From: Actinomyces ruminicola
GTDB lineage: Bacteria; Actinomycetota; Actinomycetes; Actinomycetales; Actinomycetaceae
Assembly: GCF_900103885.1 (NCBI RefSeq)
Contig: NZ_FNIM01000008.1
Coordinates: forward strand, 81,471-145,470
Length of the DNA stretch: 64,000 nucleotides
Direction of reading: 5' to 3'
The notes beneath the pieces were generated by a model. That model was not told where the DNA came from, made no database searches, and saw only the letters and a program-made list of their open reading frames with translations. Positions 1 to 8,037 of this stretch are shown piece after piece. The position numbers and the translations under genes were made by a program. Each line of letters begins with the position of its first letter. The first letter of the stretch is position 1.

Positions 1-1
1 G

Positions 2-316
2 AAGTCGATGGAGTCCGAGGAGGGCGTGGAGTTCGCCGCCAGGCAGAACATCACCTATGAGTGCCCGCTCGGCCACGTCACCACCGTGCCCATGTCCATG
101 GAGGCGGAGATTCCCCAGACCTGGGAGTGCCCGGAGTGCGGCCAGGCCGCGGCGCTGCGCGGAGAGGACGAGCCCGAGTCCGAGGAGCCGAAGAAGGCGC
201 CGCGCACGCACTGGGACATGCTGCTGGAGCGCCGCGACATCGAGGACCTGAAGGTACTGCTCGACGAGCGCCTGGAGATGCTGCGCTCCGGCGAGATCTA
301 CCGCGAGCGCTTCTGA
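2..316 (+). CDS. rbpA: RNA polymerase-binding protein RbpA (5' end outside window)
   Basis: RbpA binds RNA polymerase and the primary sigma factor in actinobacteria and stabilises the open complex. The visible reading frame runs from the window edge; the first in-frame ATG is at 8. The codons before it (Lys-Ser) continue the frame, and the family normally carries about 12-15 more N-terminal residues, so the true start probably lies upstream of the window. The core contains two CPxC/CPEC-type cysteine pairs (YECPLGH and WECPECG), as in the zinc-ribbon-like RbpA core. The C-terminal sigma-interaction part has the signature RTHWDMLLERR. The last 19 bp overlap the convergent ppm1 gene tail to tail, leaving no room for a conventional terminator. 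Confidence 0.93.
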   Translation, partial: KSMESEEGVEFAARQNITYECPLGHVTTVPMSMEAEIPQTWECPECGQAAALRGEDEPESEEPKKAPRTHWDMLLERRDIEDLKVLLDERLEMLRSGEIYRERF

Positions 317-1098
317 GCGGTACGCACCCGCTTGTAGGCGCCACGGGCGGCCTCGCCCGCGGAGGCCGCCCAGCCGGCCAACTGCGCGCCACGCTTGGCG
401 ATCCCCCACTTGGTGACCAGGACCAGCTCCTCGGAGAAGATTCCGCCCGAGAGCTTGGACCGGCCGGCCTCCCGCTCACGGAACGTGATGGGCATCTCCA
501 CTATGCGTCCGCCGGCGTCCGCCACCAGCTTGGTCATGTTTACCTGGAAGCCGTAGCCGAGTGCCTCTACCTCGCCCAGGTTGAGCCGCCGCAGCATGCT
601 GGCGCGGTACACCCGGAAGCCGGCGGTCGCGTCCTTGACCCGCAGTCCCAGCATGGCATTGATGTACAGGTTGCCGCCGCGAGAAAGGGCCACGCGGCGG
701 GCATCCCAGCCGGCGGTAGCGCCACCGGACACCCAGCGCGAGCCGATCACCAGGTCGGGCGCATCGGCCATCTCGGCGCGCTGAATCAGCAGTGCCAGAT
801 CCTCCGGGCGGTGCGAGCCGTCGGCATCCATCTCGCAGATGAGCTCATAGCCGGAGGCCAGCGCCCAGGAGAATCCCGCCAGGTAGGCCGGACCAAGCCC
901 ATTCTTCTCGGTGCGGTGCAGCACGTGGATGTGGTCATCGGCCTGGGCACGGGCGTCGGCCAGCCGACCGGTGCCGTCGGGTGAGTTGTCGTCCACTACC
1001 AGGATGTGCGCCTCGGGCGCTGCGTGTCGCACCCCGTCCAGCGCCCCCGCCAGGCTCTCGATCTCGTTGTATGTGGGAATGACCACCAGCGTCTTCAC
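298..1098 (-). CDS. ppm1: polyprenol monophosphomannose synthase (Ppm1/Dpm1-like GT2)
   Basis: This is a family 2 glycosyltransferase that transfers mannose from GDP-mannose to polyprenyl phosphate, giving the lipid-linked mannose donor for cell-envelope glycans and protein O-mannosylation. The N-terminus has the GT2 start VVIPTYNE, followed by VDDNSPDGT and the metal-binding EMDADGSH; GSRWVSGG follows. I prefer the GTG at 1098 because it has a good ribosome site (AGGAG, 7 bases upstream) and places the fold at residue 2. A GTG at 1140 overlapping the lnt stop (GTGA) would add 14 residues. There is no membrane domain, so membrane attachment may rely on Lnt. In M. tuberculosis the two functions are fused in one protein; here they are adjacent genes. 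Confidence 0.9.
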   Translation of the reverse strand: MKTLVVIPTYNEIESLAGALDGVRHAAPEAHILVVDDNSPDGTGRLADARAQADDHIHVLHRTEKNGLGPAYLAGFSWALASGYELICEMDADGSHRPEDLALLIQRAEMADAPDLVIGSRWVSGGATAGWDARRVALSRGGNLYINAMLGLRVKDATAGFRVYRASMLRRLNLGEVEALGYGFQVNMTKLVADAGGRIVEMPITFREREAGRSKLSGGIFSEELVLVTKWGIAKRGAQLAGWAASAGEAARGAYKRVRTAQKRSR

Positions 1099-1136
1099 GA
1101 TCCTGCTCCTGTCCTTTGCTGGGGCTTCGAGTCCGC

Positions 1137-2711
1137 TCACGCCCGCCGCAGACGACGCCGGCGCCGCAGACGTGACACACCGGACACCATACCGGCCACG
1201 GCCAGCAGCGCGGCACTCCCCTCCAGGGCGAGTCCGGGCAGGGCGCCGAGGCGGTCGGCGACGGTGACAGAGGTGCGCAGCGGCACGTCGGCGACCAGGG
1301 CCGCCTGCGTGTAGGGCTGGGTGCGCTGTTCGACGACGCCCCGAGGATTGATCACCGCGGTCACCCCGACGGTGGAGACCTGCACCAGCGCGCGCCCGTG
1401 AATCACCGCCTGGACGCGTCCCTGCGCGAGCTGCTGCTCGGCCTCGGAGGAGTGCAGGAAGCTGGCGTTATTGGTCGGGATGACAATGAGCTCGCCACCC
1501 TGCTCGACGCCGTCGCGCAGGGTGTCCTCGTAGGCGACCTCGAAGCAGATTCCCATGGCGAGCTTGACGTCCCGGTCCTGCACGGCGGCGTGGACGGTGA
1601 GCGTCTGCGGGCCCGTGCCGGGCTCCAAGTCGGTGCCGATGCGGTCGACCTGGCCGCTCAGGTGGCGCAGCTGCTCGCGCAGCGGCACGTACTCGGCGAA
1701 GGGAACCGGGCGGTGCTTGCGGTAGTACTCCCCCGCGCCCTGGCCCGGGGACCACACCAGCATGTCGTTGTAGCGCACGTTGTCTGCGTAGGAGATGGCT
1801 CCCACCAGCACCGGTGCCCCGACGGCCCGGGCGGCGGAATCGACGAGCGCGGCCGAGGCGGAAAAGTCCCGCGGATCCAGGTCGGCGGCGTTCTCCGGCC
1901 AGATGACGACATCAAGGGTGCCCCAGCCGACGTCATCGGCCAGGACCAGGGTCGCCTCGGCGTGGTTGCCGGTCACCTCCAGCGCCCGGTTGAAGGCGTC
2001 CTCGAACTCCTCGGCGACATTGCCCTGCACTGCGCCGACGCGCAGGGTGCCGTCCTGGGCACTGCCATCCACCGGTGCCAGCACGGGCGCGAAGACGACC
2101 AGGCCGGCCAGGGATGCCGCCAGCAGCGCATCCAGACCGCGCCGTCGGCGCAGTGCATGTGCGGTCTCCGCCAGGGCCCCACCCGCGCACGCGACCAGGG
2201 CGGTGAGCCCGGCCGCTCCCCCGTAGGCGGCGAAGGGCAGCATGGGCGCGTCCGCCATGGCGAAGGCGAGCCTGCCGAAGGGGAAGCCTCCCCACGGCCA
2301 GGACGAGCGCACCTCCTCCACCCCGCACCAAAGCACGGTGAACGCCAGTATGCGCGCCAGCACGGCCGCGCCCCCGGGCCGCTCCAGGCGGCGAATCCGG
2401 CCGACGAGTGCCCAGGCCGCACCGAAGGCAGCGAGATAGAACGACTCAACCGCGGTCAGGGCCGCCCAGCCGACCGGATTGCCCATGGCCACCGCCGTGA
2501 AGTGCAGCAGCGGCGTGAACAGGGCGAGACCGAACACCAGCCCGAGCCCCGCCCCCGCCCAGGGGCCGCGTGCGCGCAGCACCGAGGCCAACACCGCCAG
2601 CCCGAGAGGGGCCGCCCACCACGCCCCAACTGGCGGGAACGCCGCCCACACGGCCGCTCCGGCGCAGCCGGCGGCGAGCAGCGGGGCCAGGCGGCGCGGG
2701 CGCGGTTTCAT
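1137..2711 (-). CDS. lnt: apolipoprotein N-acyltransferase
   Basis: Lnt attaches the third acyl chain to the N-terminal cysteine of lipoproteins at the outer face of the cytoplasmic membrane. The 524-residue protein has several N-terminal hydrophobic segments, then a nitrilase-like domain. The family triad is visible: Glu in IWPENA (near residue 272), Lys in YYRKHRP (near 331) and Cys in GICFEVAYED (near 388). The ATG at 2711 is chosen because it overlaps the helY stop by four bases (ATGA), indicating translational coupling; the longer frame to 2861 lies entirely inside helY. It is followed directly by ppm1. A C-terminal hydrophobic stretch is followed by an Arg-rich tail. Confidence 0.93.
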   Translation of the reverse strand: MKPRPRRLAPLLAAGCAGAAVWAAFPPVGAWWAAPLGLAVLASVLRARGPWAGAGLGLVFGLALFTPLLHFTAVAMGNPVGWAALTAVESFYLAAFGAAWALVGRIRRLERPGGAAVLARILAFTVLWCGVEEVRSSWPWGGFPFGRLAFAMADAPMLPFAAYGGAAGLTALVACAGGALAETAHALRRRRGLDALLAASLAGLVVFAPVLAPVDGSAQDGTLRVGAVQGNVAEEFEDAFNRALEVTGNHAEATLVLADDVGWGTLDVVIWPENAADLDPRDFSASAALVDSAARAVGAPVLVGAISYADNVRYNDMLVWSPGQGAGEYYRKHRPVPFAEYVPLREQLRHLSGQVDRIGTDLEPGTGPQTLTVHAAVQDRDVKLAMGICFEVAYEDTLRDGVEQGGELIVIPTNNASFLHSSEAEQQLAQGRVQAVIHGRALVQVSTVGVTAVINPRGVVEQRTQPYTQAALVADVPLRTSVTVADRLGALPGLALEGSAALLAVAGMVSGVSRLRRRRRLRRA

Positions 2712-5617
2712 ACGGAGGACCAACTGACCACTCCCCTGTTGACGTCCAGGCAGGCCTCGGCGGCGGTTGCGGCCAGCCGGGCCAGGCCGACTCGCTCCCC
2801 CGCTCGCGCTCCGGAGGTGATGGTGGCGAGCTGGCCGAGCACGTCGAGGAGCTGCTTGCACCAGCGCACGAAGTCCCCGGCGGTCAGGTCCGTGTCCTCC
2901 AGAACGCCGGCCAGGTCGGCGCCGTCGGCCCAGGCCCGCACCGCCCCGGCCAGGGCGGGCTCGGCACCGGTGGAGGGCTCCACTCGCTCAAGCGCCTCCA
3001 GGTCGCTGATGCGGCGGGAGAGGACCAACTCGCGGCGCAGCACGTCCCCCAGCCGGGAACCGGGCGCAGCCGACAGGCCGAGCGACGCCGCCGCCAGGCG
3101 CGGCTCATACACGCAGGCGGACACTGCCGCCGCCAGATCCGCTGGTCCGAGGCCGTCCCACAGCCCCTGGCGCAGGCACTCGGCGACCAGCAGGTCGCGC
3201 TCGGCGTATACGCGTGCCAGCATCCTTCCGGCAGGGGTCACCCGCAGCTCGCCCTCGGGGCGAGCCCGGTCGGCGGGAACCAGGTAGCCGAGCTCGAGCA
3301 GCACCCTGCACACCGCGTCGAACTGGCGGGCGATCGTGCCGGTACGCCTGTCGACCCGGGCCTGGAGGCGGTCGAGCTCCGCTTGCACGCGCACCCACCG
3401 GCGTCCGACGCGGGCGTGCTCCTCCCGGTGGGGGCAGGCGTGGCACGGGTGCGCGCGCAACTCGTGGCGCAGCCGCTCCAGGCGCTGTGCCGTGTCCTCG
3501 TCCCGGCGGTGGCCGCGGCGGGAGCCGCGCTCGGTGGAGGCATCGAGGTTCCCGGCGCGCAGCGCATCCAGAAGCCGGTCCGCCAGACGGTCCCGCTCCC
3601 GTGGGCGCTGCACGTCGACCGTTTCGGCCACCGGCAGCGAGCCGACCCGGGTGACGCCCTCGGGAGCGTTCTCGGGGGTGAGGGTGTGCACCCGCCTGTC
3701 CTCGCCGACCACGGTCAGGCGTGGCTCGCCGGTGTGCTCGCTGTGCTGGGCGACGACGACGCCGTGCCGGTGCCGCCGACCGGTGCGGTACAGGATGACG
3801 TCGCCGCGGGTGAGCGCTCCGATGGAGCGGCCCGCCTCGTTGCGGCGCGCCGCCCGGTTACCGCGGGACTGATCGGCCTCGGCGTCACTGATGCGTTGAC
3901 GCAGCAGGGCGTACTCGCCGAAGTCCCCCAGGCGGCAGGCCATCTGCTGCTCAAGCGCCTCCAAGCGGCGGCGCTTGCGGCGGATCTCCGCGGCCAGCTC
4001 AACCACACCCCGGTCGGCCTGGAACTGGGCGAAGGAGGACTCCAGCACCTCCCGGGCGCGGGCACGCGGCATCCGGGCCAGGAGATTGACCGCCATGTTG
4101 TAGGTGGGGTGGAAGGCGGACACCAGTGGGTAGGTGCGGCGGGAGGCGAGCGAGGAGACGAAGGCGGGCTCGGCGTCGTCGGTGGCCAGAACGACGGCGT
4201 GCCCCTCGACGTCGATGCCGCGCCTGCCGGCGCGACCGGTCAACTGGGTGTACTCGCCGGGGGTCAGGTTCACGTGCGCCGAGCCGTTCCACTTGCGCAG
4301 CGATTCCAGCACCACCGTGCGGGCGGGCATGTTGATGCCCAGCGACAGCGTCTCGGTGGCGTACACGACCTTGACGAGGTTGGCCGCGAAAAGCTCCTCC
4401 ACGGTCTCCTTGAACACCGGCAGCAGGCCGGCGTGGTGGGCGGCCACGCCCCGGGTGAGCGCGTTGGCCCAGGCGTGGAAGCCCAGCACCCCCAGGTCCC
4501 CGGCGGGGATCTCCGCGGTGCGCCGGTCGATGATCTCGCGGATCCGGCGGGCCTCCTCCGCGGTGGTCAGGTCCACGCCGCGGGTGACCGCCTCGCGGAC
4601 CGCGTTCTCGCAGCCGGCGCGGGAGAACACGAACACTATGGCGGGCAGCAGGTCGGCGCGGTCCAGTGCCTTGATGACGGCCAGGCGCGAGGGCGGGCGC
4701 AGGCGGGCGGTGCGCGCGCCGCCGTCGCCGCGGCGCGGGGGGCGGCCGGCGGAGCTGCGCCAGCGGCCGCCGCGTCCCGGGGAGCTGCGCCGTCCCGCCA
4801 CTCCCCCGGTGTGGCCAGCAGCCGGTCCCTCTCCCGCGGCGGCGCGACGCGCGTCTCGGACGGCGCGCAGCAGGTCCGGGTTCAGCGGCGGCTGGGCGGC
4901 CAGGCGCGCCTCCTCGGCGGCCGACTCGGGGACCACCGGCAGCGAGTACAGGGGCAGCAGCCGACGTCCTACGAGCATGTGCTGAGTGAGCGGGACCGGA
5001 CGGTGCTCGGAGACCACCACCGCGGTGCGGCCCCGTACCTGCCCGAGCCAGTCCCCGAACTCCTCGGCGTTGGAGACCGTGGCGGACAGCGAGACCACCT
5101 GCACCTGAGGAGCCAGGTGGATGATTACCTCCTCCCAGACCGGGCCGCGGAAGCGGTCGGCAAGGTAGTGGACCTCGTCCATGACCACGTAGCCGAGCCG
5201 ATCCAGGTCGCGGGCCCCGGAGTAGAGCATGTTGCGCAGCACCTCGGTGGTCATGACGATCACGTCGGCATGGGGGTTGACGGAGGTGTCGCCGGTGAGC
5301 AGGCCGACCCGCTCGGCGCCGTGACGGGCAACCAGGTCGAGGTACTTCTGGTTGGAAAGCGCCTTGATCGGGGCGGTGTAGAAGGCCTTCAGGCCCTTGG
5401 CCAGCGCCAGGTGGACCGCGAACTCGCCCACCACGGTCTTGCCGGCGCCGGTGGGTGCGGCCACCAGCACGCCCTCGCCGGCCTCCAGGGCCCGGCAGGC
5501 GTCGTTCTGGAAGTCGTCGAAGGGGAAGTCGTAGGTGGCCGCGAAGCGGGAGAGCTCGGTGCGCGCCTCCGCCTGACGACGGCGTGCGGCGGCATAGCGT
5601 TGTGCGGGTGAGCTCAT
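2708..5617 (-). CDS. helY: HelY/Ski2-like DEVH-box superfamily II RNA helicase
   Basis: This large ATP-dependent helicase belongs to the Ski2/Mtr4-like family that mycobacteria call HelY and is probably involved in RNA processing or decay. Motif I is APTGAGKT (near residues 53-60), motif II is DEVH (near 146), motif III is SLSATVSN and motif VI is QLTGRAGRRG. The C-terminal half includes the family's helical bundle and an arch-like insert. Between the two RecA domains (about residues 255-310) lies an Arg/Gly/Pro-rich low-complexity stretch. The start at 5617 has no Shine-Dalgarno sequence; a TAGGGT box sits exactly six bases upstream, fitting a leaderless mRNA. It heads the helY-lnt-ppm1 unit, with four-base coupling to lnt. 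Confidence 0.92.
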   Translation of the reverse strand: MSSPAQRYAAARRRQAEARTELSRFAATYDFPFDDFQNDACRALEAGEGVLVAAPTGAGKTVVGEFAVHLALAKGLKAFYTAPIKALSNQKYLDLVARHGAERVGLLTGDTSVNPHADVIVMTTEVLRNMLYSGARDLDRLGYVVMDEVHYLADRFRGPVWEEVIIHLAPQVQVVSLSATVSNAEEFGDWLGQVRGRTAVVVSEHRPVPLTQHMLVGRRLLPLYSLPVVPESAAEEARLAAQPPLNPDLLRAVRDARRAAAGEGPAAGHTGGVAGRRSSPGRGGRWRSSAGRPPRRGDGGARTARLRPPSRLAVIKALDRADLLPAIVFVFSRAGCENAVREAVTRGVDLTTAEEARRIREIIDRRTAEIPAGDLGVLGFHAWANALTRGVAAHHAGLLPVFKETVEELFAANLVKVVYATETLSLGINMPARTVVLESLRKWNGSAHVNLTPGEYTQLTGRAGRRGIDVEGHAVVLATDDAEPAFVSSLASRRTYPLVSAFHPTYNMAVNLLARMPRARAREVLESSFAQFQADRGVVELAAEIRRKRRRLEALEQQMACRLGDFGEYALLRQRISDAEADQSRGNRAARRNEAGRSIGALTRGDVILYRTGRRHRHGVVVAQHSEHTGEPRLTVVGEDRRVHTLTPENAPEGVTRVGSLPVAETVDVQRPRERDRLADRLLDALRAGNLDASTERGSRRGHRRDEDTAQRLERLRHELRAHPCHACPHREEHARVGRRWVRVQAELDRLQARVDRRTGTIARQFDAVCRVLLELGYLVPADRARPEGELRVTPAGRMLARVYAERDLLVAECLRQGLWDGLGPADLAAAVSACVYEPRLAAASLGLSAAPGSRLGDVLRRELVLSRRISDLEALERVEPSTGAEPALAGAVRAWADGADLAGVLEDTDLTAGDFVRWCKQLLDVLGQLATITSGARAGERVGLARLAATAAEACLDVNRGVVSWSSV

Positions 5618-5623
5618 GGGTCA

Positions 5624-5629
5624 ACCCTA
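5624..5629 (-). promoter_or_regulatory. -10 box for leaderless helY transcript
   Basis: TAGGGT on the minus strand lies six bases before the helY ATG. There is no purine-rich ribosome site between them. The same TANNNT-N6-start arrangement recurs at eight other genes in the window. Confidence 0.6.
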
Positions 5630-5679
5630 TGCGCGGCCCAGGACCTATTCGCGCAGTGACAAGCGGGCGGCGAAGCGAT

Positions 5680-6525
5680 TCAGGCGCCGGTGTCGGCGGA
5701 GGTCTCTGCCAGGGCGGCGTCCAGGGCCGCATCCTCCTCGGCGCGGCGCTTGGCGACGTGCTTGTCGTGCCGGATGGAGATGTAGCAGGCCAGGAAGTAC
5801 AGGCCGGTGATCGGGATGGCCATGAAGATCATCGACCAGGGGTCCGGCAGCGGGTTGGCGAAGGCCATGAAGGTGAAGATGCCGACCACCGCCCAGCGCC
5901 AGCCCTTGAGCATGGTGCGTCCCTTCATCACGCCGAGCCGGTTCAGCGCCACCATGATCTCCGGCAGCAGGAAGGCGGCGCCGAAGGCCAGCACCAGCCG
6001 CAGCACGAAGGACAGGTATACCGAGGCATCCATGATGCCGGTGGAGGAGGCGGTCTTCGGGATGAAGCCGGTGAGGATCACCGCCGCGTGCGGCATGATC
6101 CACATGCCCAGGGCACAGCCGGCTGCGAACAGCAGCAGTCCGACCACGCCGAAGGCCCAGGTGTAGGCCTTCTCCTTGCGGGTCATGCCGGGGCCGACGT
6201 AGGCGAAGAACTCGTAGATCCACAGCGGCGATGACAGCAGCACGCCCAGCCAGATGGAGACCCGCAGGCGCATGTCGAAGGAGGACAGCATGGTGGAGAA
6301 GTTGATGTTGAGGTTGGCGCCGCGGGCATTGGCGACCTCAACGGGGTGGGTGATGAACCGATAGGCCTCGTCATAGAGGAAGTAGCCGACGACGGCCATG
6401 ACGGTGATGCCGATCGCCGAGATGAACAGCCGGTTGCGCAACTCGCGCAGGTGCTCCCCGATGGACATGATCGCCTCGGGGTTCTCCCTGCGCCTGCTAC
6501 CGGGCAGCTTCGGCATATGCGGCAC
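5680..6525 (-). CDS. tatC: Sec-independent translocase subunit TatC
   Basis: TatC is the membrane receptor of the twin-arginine export pathway and recognises RR signal peptides with TatA/TatB partners. The 281-residue protein has the expected six hydrophobic segments, the N-terminal motif HLRELRNRLF, and a first periplasmic loop ending FDMRLRVSIW. A charged Glu/Ala-rich cytoplasmic tail ends the protein. The GTG at 6525 is supported by GGAGGAG about 8 bases upstream; an internal ATG three codons later is possible. tatA lies immediately upstream on the same strand with 126 bp between, so the two are probably co-transcribed. One likely client in this window is the RR-containing lipoprotein at 11646-12683. 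Confidence 0.95.
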   Translation of the reverse strand: MPHMPKLPGSRRRENPEAIMSIGEHLRELRNRLFISAIGITVMAVVGYFLYDEAYRFITHPVEVANARGANLNINFSTMLSSFDMRLRVSIWLGVLLSSPLWIYEFFAYVGPGMTRKEKAYTWAFGVVGLLLFAAGCALGMWIMPHAAVILTGFIPKTASSTGIMDASVYLSFVLRLVLAFGAAFLLPEIMVALNRLGVMKGRTMLKGWRWAVVGIFTFMAFANPLPDPWSMIFMAIPITGLYFLACYISIRHDKHVAKRRAEEDAALDAALAETSADTGA

Positions 6526-6651
6526 GGTTACTACTCCTCCCGGATATCACGGCGGTTCCGGGCCGGATACGGGGCCATGCTCCGGGTCCCCGCCGGCCTG
6601 CTGGTGTTGTGTCGGCTGCGAAGCGGTGGCGCGGCGCAGCCGACACCCGCG

Positions 6652-6966
6652 TCACTGCTGGACGGTGCCGTCCGTGTACTGCTGCGGCTGGGGGGCCTGC
6701 CCCTGCTGCGGGGGAACCGCCTGCGGAGCGGCCTGGCCCGGCTGCGTGGGCTGCGTGTAGTAGGTGCCCTGCTGCGGCTGCTGCGGAATCTGGGCCGGGG
6801 GCTGCTGGACGGCGGGGGCGTCTTCATCCTCGCGCAGCTCCTTGACCTCCTTCTTGAACACCTTCATCGACTTGCCGATGCTTCCGGCGATCTCGGGAAG
6901 CTTGTTGGCGCCGAAGATGAGAAGGACGAGGACAAGCAGGACGACAATGTGCGTGGGCTTGATCAC
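6652..6966 (-). CDS. tatA: twin-arginine translocase subunit TatA with Pro/Gln-rich tail
   Basis: TatA forms the protein-conducting assembly of the Tat system. After a short polar start comes one transmembrane helix (HIVVLLVLVLLIF), then the conserved hinge FGANKLPEIAGSIGKSM and an amphipathic helix. The remaining half, roughly 50 residues, is low-complexity Pro/Gln with a few Tyr and Thr. The GTG at 6966 is preferred: AAAGGAG precedes it at normal distance and the protein then begins MIKPTHIVV, as usual for TatA; the frame continues upstream to 7020 but without family similarity. Its pairing with tatC directly downstream supports the call. Confidence 0.93.
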   Translation of the reverse strand: MIKPTHIVVLLVLVLLIFGANKLPEIAGSIGKSMKVFKKEVKELREDEDAPAVQQPPAQIPQQPQQGTYYTQPTQPGQAAPQAVPPQQGQAPQPQQYTDGTVQQ

Positions 6967-7073
6967 GACGCTGCTCCTTTCGTGGGGCTCACAACTGAAT
7001 GAGCCCGCATGGTACGCCACGAGTCTAGCGTTTCGCCGGTGGGGGCCCGTACACCAGGCGGCGGTGTTCCACC

Positions 7074-8036
7074 CTAGGCGTATCGGCCCGGTTTGGCGTG
7101 CACCTCGGCGTCCAGCGCCAGGGCGCGCCGCGCCGCCGCGCCGGCGGTGGCGGCCAGGTCCGCGGGCGCGACGGCCCGCAGGTGCCTGCCGGCGGATAGC
7201 AGCAGGCCCACCAGCCAGGCCCGGTCGCGCCCGCGCACACGTACGTGCAGCGCGCCATCACGGTCGGTGCGCACCTGCTCGCAGGGGATCTGCTCTGCGA
7301 GCCAGCGGCCCGACGGCCTCAGGACGAGCGTGGCCTCCGGCTCGGCCGCCGCCTCGCTCCGCTGGGTGCGGTGGGCCGTTGCCGGATCCGGCAGCACCTC
7401 GGCACTCAGGATGCGGTCGAGCCGGAAGGAGCGCTCCGCCCGCGCGGTCAGGCACCAGGCTCGCAGCGTCAGGTGAGTGCCGTCGCTGCCCAGCTGGAGG
7501 GGGTCGACGTCGCGTTCGGAGCGGGTGTCGGTGGCTGAGACATAGGCCAGGTGCAGGCGTCGGCGCTCGGCCAGCGCGCGGCGGACGGTCCGCAGCACGC
7601 CGGAGGCCGGGGCGTGCGGTCCGGCGGGGGCCTCCACGTCCACGGCGCCCAGGGCCTGCCGCAGTGCCCGGTGGGTACGCCGCAGTGTCTCCACGGCGTC
7701 GGGGTCGTCGGCCAGAACATCGGCGAGTACGCCCAGGGACAGCAGCAGGGCGACCGCCTCCCGGTGAGACAGACGCACGGGGCGGTCTAGGCCCAGTGGC
7801 GCGGTCAGGCTGAGTCGGCCCGCCTCGAAGGCGGAGGCGGAGAAGTCCACCAGGTCGTCGGGCATGCCGCCGGGCAGGCCCGAGACCCACAGGGTGTCCA
7901 CGTCCTTGCGGATCGTCTCCGGGGTGACGCCGAAGTGCGCGGCCGCCTGCGCGAGGGTGGCGCCGTCGTGCTCGGCCACCCAGGCGGGCAGGGCGAGCAG
8001 CCGCACGAGCCGGTCGGTGGAACTGGGGCGGGCCAC
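7074..8036 (-). CDS. pafC: WYL-domain regulator PafC
   Basis: PafC pairs with PafB to form the transcriptional activator of the RecA/LexA-independent DNA damage response in actinobacteria. The 320-residue protein has an N-terminal winged helix (AQAAAHFGVTPETIRKDV) and a C-terminal WYL domain in which single-stranded nucleic acid is thought to be sensed (LAYVSATD and RAWCLTARAERSFRLDRI). The GTG at 8036 is chosen because AGGAGG lies about six bases upstream and the pafB stop is one base away; the frame upstream lies inside pafB. No proteasome genes are in the window, so the proteasome link implied by the name cannot be tested here. Confidence 0.88.
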   Translation of the reverse strand: MARPSSTDRLVRLLALPAWVAEHDGATLAQAAAHFGVTPETIRKDVDTLWVSGLPGGMPDDLVDFSASAFEAGRLSLTAPLGLDRPVRLSHREAVALLLSLGVLADVLADDPDAVETLRRTHRALRQALGAVDVEAPAGPHAPASGVLRTVRRALAERRRLHLAYVSATDTRSERDVDPLQLGSDGTHLTLRAWCLTARAERSFRLDRILSAEVLPDPATAHRTQRSEAAAEPEATLVLRPSGRWLAEQIPCEQVRTDRDGALHVRVRGRDRAWLVGLLLSAGRHLRAVAPADLAATAGAAARRALALDAEVHAKPGRYA

Positions 8037-8037
8037 T

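Noticed and set aside
2711..2861. Longer lnt start at 2861
   Set aside because: The extra 50 residues are Arg-rich sequence in another frame of helY; the ATGA overlap at 2711 is a better start.
2570..5611. Plus-strand open frame of 1013 codons opposite helY
   Set aside because: Exact antisense of a well-supported helicase gene; composition is Gly/Gln/His/Val-rich without any family motif, as expected from a mirror of GC-biased codons.
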